Assembly (NCBI GenBank): GCA_902796875.1
Contig: CADBQT010000142.1
Coordinates: 1 to 7,465 of the forward strand
Direction of reading: 5' to 3'
DNA from: an uncultured Eubacteriales bacterium
GTDB taxonomy: Bacteria; Bacillota; Clostridia; Peptostreptococcales; Anaerovoracaceae
DNA: 7,465 bases
Position 1 is the stretch's first letter. Every line of letters begins with the position of its first letter. Below are positions 1-5,550 of this stretch, in pieces. The notes below the pieces were generated by a model. It was given only the letters and a program-made list of their open reading frames with translations, was not told the origin of the DNA and did not search any database. Position numbers and translations under genes: made by a program.

Positions 1-1613
1 AGCTTGCCCGGGAGAGCGATGCCATGGTCATTATCGGGGACCGGAAGAGCTCCAACACGAAGAAACTTTATGAAATCGCGAAAGAAGAGTGCGCAGAGAC
101 ATACTTTGTTGAAAATATTGAAGATTTACCGTTGAAACGGCTCATAAAATGTAATAGAATAGGTCTATCGGCAGGCGCATCGACGCCTGAACGCACGATT
201 AAGGAGGTTATTGCCAGCATGAGTGATCAGACACTGGAAAACAACGAAGCAAGAATGGAAGATTTCATGGAAGAAATCGAAAAATCCCTGAGGTTACCGA
301 GGAACGGCGAGATCGTCACCGGTAAAGTACACCAGGTGAACGAGAAGGACGTCATCGTCAACCTGAGCTGCAAGAAGGATGGGATCCTTCCCATCAACGA
401 AGTCAGCCTGGAAGAGGGACAGACCCTGGCGGATCTGTTCAAAGTCGACGACGAAGTCCAGGCCAAGGTAATCAAGACCGACGACGGAGACGGCGGCATC
501 CTGCTCTCCAGAAAGAAGCTGGAAATCAGCGCCAACTGGAACGAGATCGTCGAGGCATACGAGAACAAGACAGTCCTCGAGGTCACGGTGACGAGAACGG
601 TCAACGGCGGTGTCATCGCCGAGTACAAGGAAGTTTCCGGTTTTATTCCTCTCTCCCAGCTTTCCGACCGGTACGTGGAAGACGCGTCGGAATTCGTTGG
701 ACAGACGATGGAGGTCAAGGTGTCCCGCGTCGACCAGAGGAGAAACCGTGCTGTATTCTCCCACAAGATGTATCTCAACGAAGAGAAGGAAAAGCTCGTC
801 GCCGAGATCTGGGAGAACCTGAATGTAGACGATGTGGTCGAAGGAACGGTCATGAGATTCACCGACTACGGTGCATTTGTTGACATCGGCGGTATCGACG
901 GACTGCTCCACATCTCCGAGATTTCCTGGGGCAAGCTGAGACACCCTCAGGAAGTCCTGAGCATCGGCCAGAAGATCAATGTGAAGGTCCTGTCCATGAA
1001 CGAAGAAAAGGGCAAGATCTCTCTGGGTCTGAAGCAGACGACTCCGGAACCCTGGAGCGTCATCGACGAAAACTACGAAGTCGGCCAGGTCATCCAGGGC
1101 AAGGTCGTACAGATCAAAGAATACGGTGCATTCATCGAACTGGAGCCCGGTCTGGACGGATTGGTACACATCTCCGAAGTTGCTCATAAGAGAGTCGGCA
1201 ACATCAACGACGAACTGTCCGTAGGCGAGATCGTCAACGCGAAGATCTTGGAGATCGACCGTGACCGCCGCCGGATCAGCCTGAGCATCCGGGAGACCAT
1301 CGATCCAAACGCTCCGGTAGAAGAAAAGCCGGCTGAGGAAGCCCCCGCCGAGGAAGCTGCTCCTGCCGAGGAAGCCCCGGCTGAGGAAGCCCCGGCTGAG
1401 GCTCCGGTAGAAGAGGCTGTGGAAGAAGCTCCCGCAGAAGAGGTTGCTGAGGAAGCCCCGGCTGAGGAAGTCGTGGAAGAAGCTACTGAAGAGGCACCGG
1501 TTGAAGAAGAAGCTCCCGAAGAAGCTGCTCCCGCTGAGGAAGCTGCCGAGGAAGTTGTCGAAGAGGCTGCCCCCGCTGAAGAAGCCGCAGAAGAGGCTTC
1601 TGCAGAGGAATAA
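1..1613 (+). CDS. ispH-rpsA: IspH-ribosomal protein S1 fusion (HMBPP reductase / S1), 5' end outside the window
   Basis: Open from the first complete codon at 3, so the gene starts upstream. Numbering residues from the in-frame ATG at 24: residues 1-65 are the C-terminal end of IspH, with the SSN triad (9-11) and AGAS (50-53, Ser53) that bind the substrate diphosphate in this family; the three iron-sulfur cysteines lie upstream of the window. From Met66 the protein is ribosomal S1, with four S1 (OB-fold) domains at about 94-165, 183-249, 270-338 and 355-424; the last two carry the strongest motifs (YGAFVDIGG..GLLHISE and YGAFIELEPGLDGLVHISE). Residues 431-529 are an acidic low-complexity tail. 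IspH makes IPP and DMAPP from HMBPP in the MEP pathway; S1 binds mRNA at the 30S subunit. Such fusions are known in Clostridia. The Met at 24 lies inside the IspH fold and is not a start. The next gene converges, and a terminator follows. Confidence 0.96.
   Translation, partial: LARESDAMVIIGDRKSSNTKKLYEIAKEECAETYFVENIEDLPLKRLIKCNRIGLSAGASTPERTIKEVIASMSDQTLENNEARMEDFMEEIEKSLRLPRNGEIVTGKVHQVNEKDVIVNLSCKKDGILPINEVSLEEGQTLADLFKVDDEVQAKVIKTDDGDGGILLSRKKLEISANWNEIVEAYENKTVLEVTVTRTVNGGVIAEYKEVSGFIPLSQLSDRYVEDASEFVGQTMEVKVSRVDQRRNRAVFSHKMYLNEEKEKLVAEIWENLNVDDVVEGTVMRFTDYGAFVDIGGIDGLLHISEISWGKLRHPQEVLSIGQKINVKVLSMNEEKGKISLGLKQTTPEPWSVIDENYEVGQVIQGKVVQIKEYGAFIELEPGLDGLVHISEVAHKRVGNINDELSVGEIVNAKILEIDRDRRRISLSIRETIDPNAPVEEKPAEEAPAEEAAPAEEAPAEEAPAEAPVEEAVEEAPAEEVAEEAPAEEVVEEATEEAPVEEEAPEEAAPAEEAAEEVVEEAAPAEEAAEEASAEE
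201..221 (+). promoter_or_regulatory. Possible internal ribosome binding site and start for free-standing S1
   Basis: AAGGAGG at 201-207 is a full-strength Shine-Dalgarno sequence, followed 11 nt later by an in-frame ATG at 219-221. This Met is exactly where the IspH fold ends and the S1 part begins (MSDQTLENNE...). In the fusion frame the same bases encode Lys-Glu-Val inside IspH. The spacing is a little long. Its use as a start is my inference; the motif and its placement are seen directly. Confidence 0.45.
1314..1610 (+). repeat. Repetitive coding DNA for the Glu/Ala/Pro tail of S1
   Basis: This stretch encodes 99 residues made almost only of Glu, Ala, Pro and Val; I count 42 Glu, one Lys and no other charged residue. 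The unit is variants of APAEE and VEEAP. The 15-bp sequence GAGGAAGCCCCGGCT occurs in tandem at 1368-1382 and 1383-1397 and again at 1449-1463, so the tail has probably grown by replication slippage. It is expected to be disordered and strongly negative, with length varying between strains. Confidence 0.85.
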
Positions 1614-1622
1614 GCCCAGGCA

Positions 1623-1641
1623 ACAGAAACTGATTTTCTGT
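1623..1641 (+). other. Small hairpin just after ispH-rpsA
   Basis: CAGAAA (1624-1629) and TTTCTG (1635-1640) form a perfect 6-bp stem, extended by A1623-T1641, with loop CTGAT. It sits 9 nt after the stop codon and has no T run, so it is not a terminator by itself. It may protect the mRNA 3' end or be incidental. Confidence 0.4.
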
Positions 1642-1652
1642 AAAGAAACAAT

Positions 1653-1688
1653 AAGAGCTGCCGCTCATACGAGCATCAGCTCTTTTTT
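1653..1688 (+). terminator. Rho-independent terminator of ispH-rpsA
   Basis: AAGAGCTG (1653-1660) pairs with CAGCTCTT (1677-1684). After a CC/AT internal loop an inner stem GCTC/GAGC (1663-1666, 1671-1674) closes on an ATAC loop. The outer 3' arm runs into six T residues (1683-1688). It lies about 40 bp after the stop codon and fits the end of the fusion-gene transcript. Confidence 0.88.
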
Positions 1689-1719
1689 CGTACGTCAGAC
1701 ATTGGCTTGCAGCCATTCA

Positions 1720-1950
1720 GACACCAGATCATTTATTCGTGGACGTGTTACTGTCGTTTTTATTCATCAGATACTTACCAGTCAGTAAATTCATTATCTC
1801 ATTTCTCTACATCTCTTTTTCAAGTAGTGAAAACACATAAACAGCATCATTTTACTGGCTATTAACTGGTAGTTATTATTGGTTGTCAGTAAACGAACCG
1901 GGTTTTGAGGATAAAGGACCCCAGAGCGAATACATTTACTGACACCAGAT
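1720..1950 (+). repeat. Direct repeat GACACCAGAT flanking part of the array
   Basis: The 10-mer GACACCAGAT occurs at 1720-1729 and again at 1941-1950, where it overlaps the right arm of the TGTCAGTAAA inverted repeat. The two copies are 221 bp apart. Ten bases can recur by chance in a few hundred bp only rarely, but the flanks do not match, so its meaning is open. Confidence 0.35.
1884..1944. repeat. Perfect 10-bp inverted repeat with TG...CA ends
   Basis: TGTCAGTAAA at 1884-1893 is exactly matched by TTTACTGACA at 1935-1944, with 41 bp between. Allowing one bulged T, the match extends by GG/CC. A shorter outer pair, AGTCAGTAA (1780-1788) and TTACTGACT (1989-1997), is nested around it. The TG...CA polarity resembles the termini of DDE-type elements, but no transposase gene or target duplication is visible. 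Confidence 0.5.
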
Positions 1951-2043
1951 GGGGGAAAACACTCCACAAGACAGTATTTGCCGAATCCTTACTGACTTTT
2001 GAACGGAACTGAGGACAGATTATCAGTAGACATGGGAGAAGGA

Positions 2044-2068
2044 CTGACTGGACTTTGCCCACAGTCAG
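2044..2068. repeat. Hairpin inside the last repeat unit
   Basis: CTGACTG (2044-2050) and CAGTCAG (2062-2068) form a perfect 7-bp stem with an 11-nt loop, inside the fifth TTACTG...CAGTAA-type unit. There is no T run next to it on either strand, so it is better read as part of the repeat array than as a terminator. Confidence 0.4.
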
Positions 2069-2097
2069 GGAAAAGCAGTAAAACAGATGATTTGTCG

Positions 2098-2140
2098 AAA
2101 AAAATGGGTAAAATACCAGAGGTACACAAGCGATCCTCTG
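2098..2140 (-). terminator. Probable terminator of argR-recN
   Basis: Read on the - strand, CAGAGG (2140-2135) pairs with CCTCTG (2122-2117) across a 12-nt loop. It is followed by an interrupted T-rich stretch ending in seven T residues (2104-2098). The hairpin begins 13 nt after the recN stop codon. The 6-bp stem is short and the T tract is broken by ACCCA, so the call is moderate. Confidence 0.45.
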
Positions 2141-2152
2141 ATCCCCGCCCGG

Positions 2153-3772
2153 CTATTTCGCCGCGGCCAGAAGTTCCTCCGCCGACCGGCGAGTGATCTC
2201 GGTGACGTTTTCTCCGCCCAGAAGCCGGGCGATCTCCTCCACGCGCTCATGGGGGGAAAGCTCGGTCACGGTGGTGATGGTGGAGGTCTCATCGCTGGCC
2301 TTTTGGATCCGGTAGTGTCGGTCTCCGCAGACGGCGATCTGGGGCAGGTGGGTGATGCAGATCACCTGATGGCTGCCGGCGATCTCCTTCAGCTTCCGTC
2401 CCACGGTGCTGGCGGCGAGCCCGCTGATCCCACTGTCGATCTCATCGAAGATCATGGTGGGGATCCCGTCGTAGTCGCCGACGATCTTTTTGAAGGCCAG
2501 CATAATCCGGGACATCTCGCCGCCGGACGCGATTCTGGCAAGAGGTTTCAATGGTTCGCCACGGTTGGTGGTAATGAGAAATTCCACGATGTCCGTTCCC
2601 TCGGGAGAGAACTGGTCAGATGTCTTAAAATCCACAGTGAAGACGCTGTCCTGGAAATTGAGCTGTTCCAGCTGGGCGGTGATCCGGGATTCCAGGTCCT
2701 TTGCGGCACTCTGACGGGCGAGGCTGAGTTCACCGCAGGCGGCGGAAAGCTCCTCCTCCTGACGGGCCAGCTCATCCGTAAGCTCCTGGCGCAGGGTGCC
2801 GCTTTCGGCCACATCCTCCAGTTTCCCAACCAGTTCCTCCCGGTAGGCGATGAGCTCGTCGATGGACTTGCCGTGCTTGCCGGTGAGCCGGTTGAGAAGG
2901 TCCAGCCGTCCGATGGAGGCATCCATTTCCTCGGGAGAGTAGGCGATGCCGTCCCGCTGTCTGCGGATCTCCTGGCAGACGTCCTCGAATTCGTAATAGA
3001 GGCTTTCCAGCCGCTTACCCAGTTCCTGAGCGTCGGGATCCCAGTTTCCCGCGTCGTTCAGTCGGTCCAGAGCCTGGCGCATGGCGGACAGGGCACCGTA
3101 CTCGCTGCCTTCGGACATTTCATAGGCGGCGGCCAGATCCTCTGCGATCTGCTCGCTGTGACGGAGGCGCTCCACTTTTTCCGTGAGGATCTCGTCCTCC
3201 CCGGACTGAAGGTGGGCGTCGGTCAGTTCCTGCAATTCAAAAGCCATGAAATCCTGCTGCCGCCGGGTCTCCGCAAGCTGGCGCTCCAGCTCCTGCAGCC
3301 GATTTCTGGTCTCCGCGTACTGGTGATAGATCTGAGATACTTTGTCTTTGGCCGGCCCGATCACGTCGCTGCTGTAGGAATCCAGCAGAAGGATGTGGTT
3401 CTCCGGATCGAGAAGGGACTGGTGGTCGTACTGACCGTGGATATCGGCCAGCGTCCGGCAGAGGGCGGCGAGCTGAGCCAGGGTAACGATCTCTCCGTTG
3501 ATTTTGCAGATGTTTCGCCCGGAAACGGAGACCTCCCGGGTGATGATGACTTCTTCACCGGCTCTATCCGCAACCATCTGGACAACGGCCTTTTCCTGGC
3601 CGGAACGAACAAAAGCCGTGTCCGCCCGACTCCCCAGAGCCAGACTCATGGCTTCGATGACGATGGATTTACCGGCTCCCGTCTCTCCTGTGATGATGTT
3701 CAGTCCGTCGTGAAATTCGACATCGATGTTCTCGATAAGAGCGAAGTTTTGGATGCGAATATGCCGTATCAT
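2153..3772 (-). CDS. recN: DNA repair protein RecN (SMC-like ATPase)
   Basis: RecN is a cytosolic SMC-like ATPase that acts early at double-strand breaks, gathering ends for RecA-dependent repair. The 539-residue product is close to the usual 550-570. It starts MIRHIRIQNFALIENI, a typical RecN opening. Walker A GETGAGKS is at 29-36, the Q-loop region GQYDHQ at 113-118, the ABC signature ASGGEMSR at 415-422, Walker B MIFDEID at 440-446 and the H-loop ITHLPQ at 473-478. Residues about 145-365 form the Glu/Gln/Leu-rich coiled coil that separates the two ATPase halves. All catalytic motifs are intact. The ATG lies 6 nt after the argR stop with only a weak upstream GGA, so translation is probably coupled to argR. 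A likely terminator follows. No GAAC-N4-GTTC LexA box is visible upstream of argR. Confidence 0.98.
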   Translation of the reverse strand: MIRHIRIQNFALIENIDVEFHDGLNIITGETGAGKSIVIEAMSLALGSRADTAFVRSGQEKAVVQMVADRAGEEVIITREVSVSGRNICKINGEIVTLAQLAALCRTLADIHGQYDHQSLLDPENHILLLDSYSSDVIGPAKDKVSQIYHQYAETRNRLQELERQLAETRRQQDFMAFELQELTDAHLQSGEDEILTEKVERLRHSEQIAEDLAAAYEMSEGSEYGALSAMRQALDRLNDAGNWDPDAQELGKRLESLYYEFEDVCQEIRRQRDGIAYSPEEMDASIGRLDLLNRLTGKHGKSIDELIAYREELVGKLEDVAESGTLRQELTDELARQEEELSAACGELSLARQSAAKDLESRITAQLEQLNFQDSVFTVDFKTSDQFSPEGTDIVEFLITTNRGEPLKPLARIASGGEMSRIMLAFKKIVGDYDGIPTMIFDEIDSGISGLAASTVGRKLKEIAGSHQVICITHLPQIAVCGDRHYRIQKASDETSTITTVTELSPHERVEEIARLLGGENVTEITRRSAEELLAAAK

Positions 3773-3778
3773 GTGACG

Positions 3779-4231
3779 CTATCCGTTGAGCAAAGAATTC
3801 AGACGATCGATGACCTCCTTGGAATTGGCCGGATCGTCGATGACGAGCAGGATGGTGTTGTCTCCGGCGACGGAACCGATCACGTGGTCCAGTTCCAGGT
3901 TATCCAGAGTCTCCGCGGCGGCATTGGCGCATCCGGCCAGGGTCTTCATCAGAACGATGTTGCCGGAATAAGCCGTAGATTTCACCGTTTCGCGGAAAAT
4001 GTTGGACAGACGGTCGGAGATCACGCCGTCCAGTTGGGTCGAGGAAGCGTACCGATATTTACCGGATGGGGTCAGAGACTTGATCAGCTGGAGCTCCTTG
4101 ATGTCCCGGGAGACTGTCGCCTGGGTCACATCGTAACCGTGCTCCCGAAGAAGATTCACCAGCTTGTCCTGTGTTTCGATTTCATGAGTTTCAATAAGTT
4201 CCAATATCTTATTCTGTCTTGAAATTCGCAT
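3779..4231 (-). CDS. argR: Arginine repressor ArgR/AhrC
   Basis: ArgR is a hexameric DNA-binding protein that, with arginine as co-repressor, shuts off arginine biosynthesis and in many Firmicutes activates catabolism. The product has 150 residues, the normal length. The N-terminal winged helix runs to about residue 70; its recognition segment TQATVSRDIKEL (36-47) is the hallmark of the family. The C-terminal oligomerisation and arginine-binding domain spans about 85-150 and contains KTLAGCANAAAETLD and AGDNT (122-126). The latter corresponds to the arginine-contacting AGDDT of the E. coli protein, with Asn in place of the second Asp. A good Shine-Dalgarno, GAGGAG, lies 6 nt before the ATG. 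It is the first gene of the pair with recN, as in many Firmicutes, and has its own promoter in the divergent region shared with ruvC. Confidence 0.97.
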   Translation of the reverse strand: MRISRQNKILELIETHEIETQDKLVNLLREHGYDVTQATVSRDIKELQLIKSLTPSGKYRYASSTQLDGVISDRLSNIFRETVKSTAYSGNIVLMKTLAGCANAAAETLDNLELDHVIGSVAGDNTILLVIDDPANSKEVIDRLNSLLNG

Positions 4232-4237
4232 AGCACA

Positions 4238-4243
4238 CTCCTC
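4238..4243 (-). promoter_or_regulatory. Ribosome binding site of argR
   Basis: On the - strand GAGGAG (4243-4238) precedes the argR ATG by 6 nt, the ideal spacing. This supports the ATG at 4231 as the start, with the protein opening MRISRQNKILELI as in other ArgR proteins. Confidence 0.8.
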
Positions 4244-4278
4244 GGGTCTTCTCTCATAAATGCTTTTTAACCATTTTG

Positions 4279-4307
4279 ATTATAACACATAGATCTGCCG
4301 CAGGGAA
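4279..4307 (-). promoter_or_regulatory. Promoter of argR-recN (extended -10)
   Basis: On the - strand a perfect TATAAT lies at 4284-4279, preceded by TGT (4287-4285), giving an ideal extended -10 element TGnTATAAT. The -35 at 17-bp spacing is poor (TTCCCT, 4307-4302), as is common when the -10 is extended. Transcription would start near 4272, leaving a leader of about 40 nt before argR. I saw no convincing ARG box overlapping it. Confidence 0.72.
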
Positions 4308-4364
4308 GTGGTCCGAGCCATTCGGGAAAGTAAATTTCGGAAGCCTCCTCCGCCGGCGACGGTT

Positions 4365-4392
4365 TTGTTTTGGGGTGGGGATATGATATACT
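4365..4392 (+). promoter_or_regulatory. Promoter of the ruvC-ruvA-ruvB-queA cluster (extended -10)
   Basis: The -35 TTGTTT (4365-4370), a 16-bp spacer and the -10 TATACT (4387-4392) preceded by TGA (4384-4386) form a sigma-A type promoter with an extended -10. Transcription would begin near 4399. This places the ATG at 4394 and the TTG at 4370 at or before the transcript start, and so helps fix the ruvC start further down. No LexA-type GAAC-N4-GTTC box is present between 4260 and 4420. Confidence 0.65.
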
Positions 4393-4406
4393 GATGACGG
4401 AAGAAA

Positions 4407-4429
4407 TTAAGGCAGGTGAAGTGAATTTG
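4407..4429 (+). promoter_or_regulatory. Ribosome binding site region that decides the ruvC start
   Basis: TTAAGG (4407-4412) is 8 nt before GTG 4421, and AGGTGA (4414-4419), also complementary to the 16S rRNA 3' end, is 7 nt before TTG 4427. Both starts are in frame and differ by two residues. Starting at TTG gives MKILGIDPG, the family's usual opening; starting at GTG gives MNLKILGIDPG. Neither upstream candidate (TTG 4370, ATG 4394) has a ribosome binding site. Confidence 0.55.
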
Positions 4430-4927
4430 AAGATCCTCGGGATCGACCCCGGCTACGCCATTTTGGGCTACGGGGTCGTCGAACAAAAAGGAAATCATTT
4501 CCAGGCGCTGGACTACGGCGCGGTGACCACACCCAAAGACATGCCCATGCCCCAGAGGCTGGAGCGGCTCTATGAAAGTCTTCGGGAGATCATCGAAGAG
4601 CAGAGGCCGGAGGTGGCCTCCATCGAAAAGCTGTATTTCAGCACCAACGCCAAAACTGCGATCAACGTAGGCCAGGCCCGGGGCGTGGCCATTCTCGCCT
4701 GCATGAAAGGCGGGCTGGAGATCGCAGAATACACGCCTTTGCAGATCAAGCAGGCCCTGGTGGGCTACGGCAAGGCGGAGAAAAAACAGGTCCAGTTCAT
4801 GGTGAAGGCCATGCTCAACCTGGCGGAAGTGCCCAAGCCTGACGACACGGCGGACGCCCTGGCGGCGGCCATCTGTCACGGACACTCGGCGGGAGCGGGA
4901 GAGCGGCTGAAGCGAGCGGGGCTCTAA
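4421..4927 (+). CDS. ruvC: Holliday junction endonuclease RuvC
   Basis: RuvC is a dimeric, Mg-dependent endonuclease that resolves Holliday junctions by paired nicks, working with RuvAB. From GTG 4421 it has 168 residues (E. coli 173). The RNase H-like fold is complete: GIDPG with catalytic Asp9, SIEKLYF with Glu69, and PDDTADALA with Asp142 and Asp145, matching the Asp-Glu-Asp-Asp set of the family. The conserved NVGQARGVA (82-90) and YTPLQIKQALVGYGKAEK are also present. The start is GTG 4421 or TTG 4427; longer versions starting at 4370 or 4394 would run through the promoter. It is the first gene of a cluster, 14 nt before ruvA. Divergence from argR across a shared control region is seen directly; the operon is inferred from spacing. 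Confidence 0.96.
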   Translation: MNLKILGIDPGYAILGYGVVEQKGNHFQALDYGAVTTPKDMPMPQRLERLYESLREIIEEQRPEVASIEKLYFSTNAKTAINVGQARGVAILACMKGGLEIAEYTPLQIKQALVGYGKAEKKQVQFMVKAMLNLAEVPKPDDTADALAAAICHGHSAGAGERLKRAGL

Positions 4928-4941
4928 GGAAAGAGGAGAAT

Positions 4942-5538
4942 ATGATCGGATTTTTACGGGGAATACTCATCGAAAAAGGGGACGGCTGCATCGTCATCGA
5001 TGTGGGCGGCGTAGGCTACCTGGTCAACGTGCCCTCAAACTCCAGGGCCTACTTAAAGGATGAAGGGGAAGAGGTCACAGTGCACACGGAGATGATCGTC
5101 CGGGAAGGGGACGTGAGCCTCTACGGCTTTTCCGGCAAAGGGGAGTTGGAAGCATTTCGTCAGCTGATCACCGTCAGCGGAGTCGGCGCAAAGGCAGGGA
5201 TATCCATTCTGTCCACCTTTACCCTGGAGCAGCTGAGAGGGGCCATTGCCTTTGAAGACGCCAAATCCCTCCAGCAGGCCAACGGTATCGGTAAGAAGTC
5301 GGCGGAGCGGATCGTCCTGGAACTGAAGGACAAGTTCGCCCCGGCGGCGGGAGGAGAGATCCCGGCTCCGGACAGGGGCGGAGAGGCGGTCCCCGCATCG
5401 GGACGGGCCGAAGCGGTAAGTGCACTGATGGCTCTGGGCTATTCCCGGGGAGAGGCCATGAGCGCTCTGTCCGCCATTGAAGAAAAGGACCTGCCCACGG
5501 AAGAATATGTGAAACGGGCGCTGAAGAACCTGTTTTAG
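4942..5538 (+). CDS. ruvA: Holliday junction branch migration protein RuvA
   Basis: RuvA forms tetramers that hold the four-way junction flat and load RuvB rings on opposite arms. The product has 198 residues, normal for the family. Domain I, the OB fold, spans about 1-64 and ends in REGDVSLYGF (54-63), with acidic-pin residues Glu55 and Asp57. Domain II has two helix-hairpin-helix motifs: LITVSGVGAKAGISIL (75-90) and LQQANGIGKKSAERIVLELK (110-129). A Pro/Gly/Ala-rich linker (about 133-153) leads to domain III (154-198), which contacts RuvB (ALMALGYSRGEAMSALSAI). AGGAG at 4934-4938 is close to the ATG, with 3 nt between. ruvA ends 12 nt before ruvB and lies in the same cluster as ruvC. Confidence 0.97.
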   Translation: MIGFLRGILIEKGDGCIVIDVGGVGYLVNVPSNSRAYLKDEGEEVTVHTEMIVREGDVSLYGFSGKGELEAFRQLITVSGVGAKAGISILSTFTLEQLRGAIAFEDAKSLQQANGIGKKSAERIVLELKDKFAPAAGGEIPAPDRGGEAVPASGRAEAVSALMALGYSRGEAMSALSAIEEKDLPTEEYVKRALKNLF

Positions 5539-5550
5539 AGGAGAGAGAGA

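Larger units (their letters stand above)
1748..2081. repeat. Array of paired TTACTG...CAGTAA motifs (unidentified element)
   Basis: Five pairs share the form YYACTG/GGACTG, then 29 or 30 bases, then CAGTRR or CAGTAT. They are 1748-1753 with 1783-1788, 1852-1857 with 1887-1892, 1936-1941 with 1972-1977 (CAGTAT, 30-base gap), 1989-1994 with 2024-2029 (CAGTAG), and 2041-2046 (GGACTG) with 2076-2081. The start-to-start distance is 35 bp in four pairs and 36 in one. The last three units are separated by 11 bp each. The bases between the motifs are not conserved. ACTG or CAGT occurs 15 times in about 345 bp, where roughly 3 would be expected by chance. Candidates are protein-binding sites (a transposase end or a regulator) or hairpin-forming repeats; I do not recognise a known family. 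Confidence 0.55.
1614..2152. other. Gene-free interval between converging ispH-rpsA and recN
   Basis: This is 539 bp between two stop codons that face each other, so no promoter for a flanking gene is expected here. The left end holds the ispH-rpsA terminator and the right end a likely recN terminator. The middle (1741-2100) is about 40% G+C by my count, clearly lower than the flanking genes, and carries the ACTG/CAGT repeats listed separately. I found no credible reading frame, tRNA or rRNA in it. The best candidate ORF (about 1999-2196) uses a TTG start, has no family resemblance, and ends inside recN on the opposite strand. Confidence 0.8.

Noticed and set aside
294..1187. A 297-codon open frame on the - strand opposite rpsA
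   Set aside because: It is antisense to the S1 domains, has no recognisable motif, and is explained by regular codon use of the real gene.
1184..1651. A Ser/Ala/Gly-rich 155-codon frame on the - strand
   Set aside because: It is the mirror of the Glu/Ala/Pro tail repeats of S1 and overlaps the terminator region of the real gene; low-complexity shadow.
1883..1915. A promoter with -35 TTGTCA (1883-1888) inside the array
   Set aside because: The nearest -10-like sequence, GATAAA at 1910-1915, is 21 bp away, too far for a normal sigma-A promoter, and no gene follows.
1748..2081. CRISPR array
   Set aside because: The repeated motif is only 6 bp, comes in inverted pairs and is unevenly spaced overall; CRISPR repeats are 23 bp or longer, direct and evenly spaced, and no cas gene is nearby.
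2087..4222. A 711-codon open frame on the + strand, antisense to recN and argR
   Set aside because: It lies wholly opposite two genes with complete family motifs, has no ribosome binding site, and its composition (Gly, Asp, Leu, Val runs) is what GC-rich codon bias of the opposite strand yields.
4232..4290. ARG box for argR autoregulation
   Set aside because: The leader is AT-rich (for example near 4255-4275), but I could not align a paired TGAAT/ATTCA-like operator to it.
4370..4420. Longer ruvC starting at TTG 4370 or ATG 4394
   Set aside because: These bases hold the -10 and spacer of a good promoter, neither start has a Shine-Dalgarno, and other RuvC proteins begin right before KILGIDPG.
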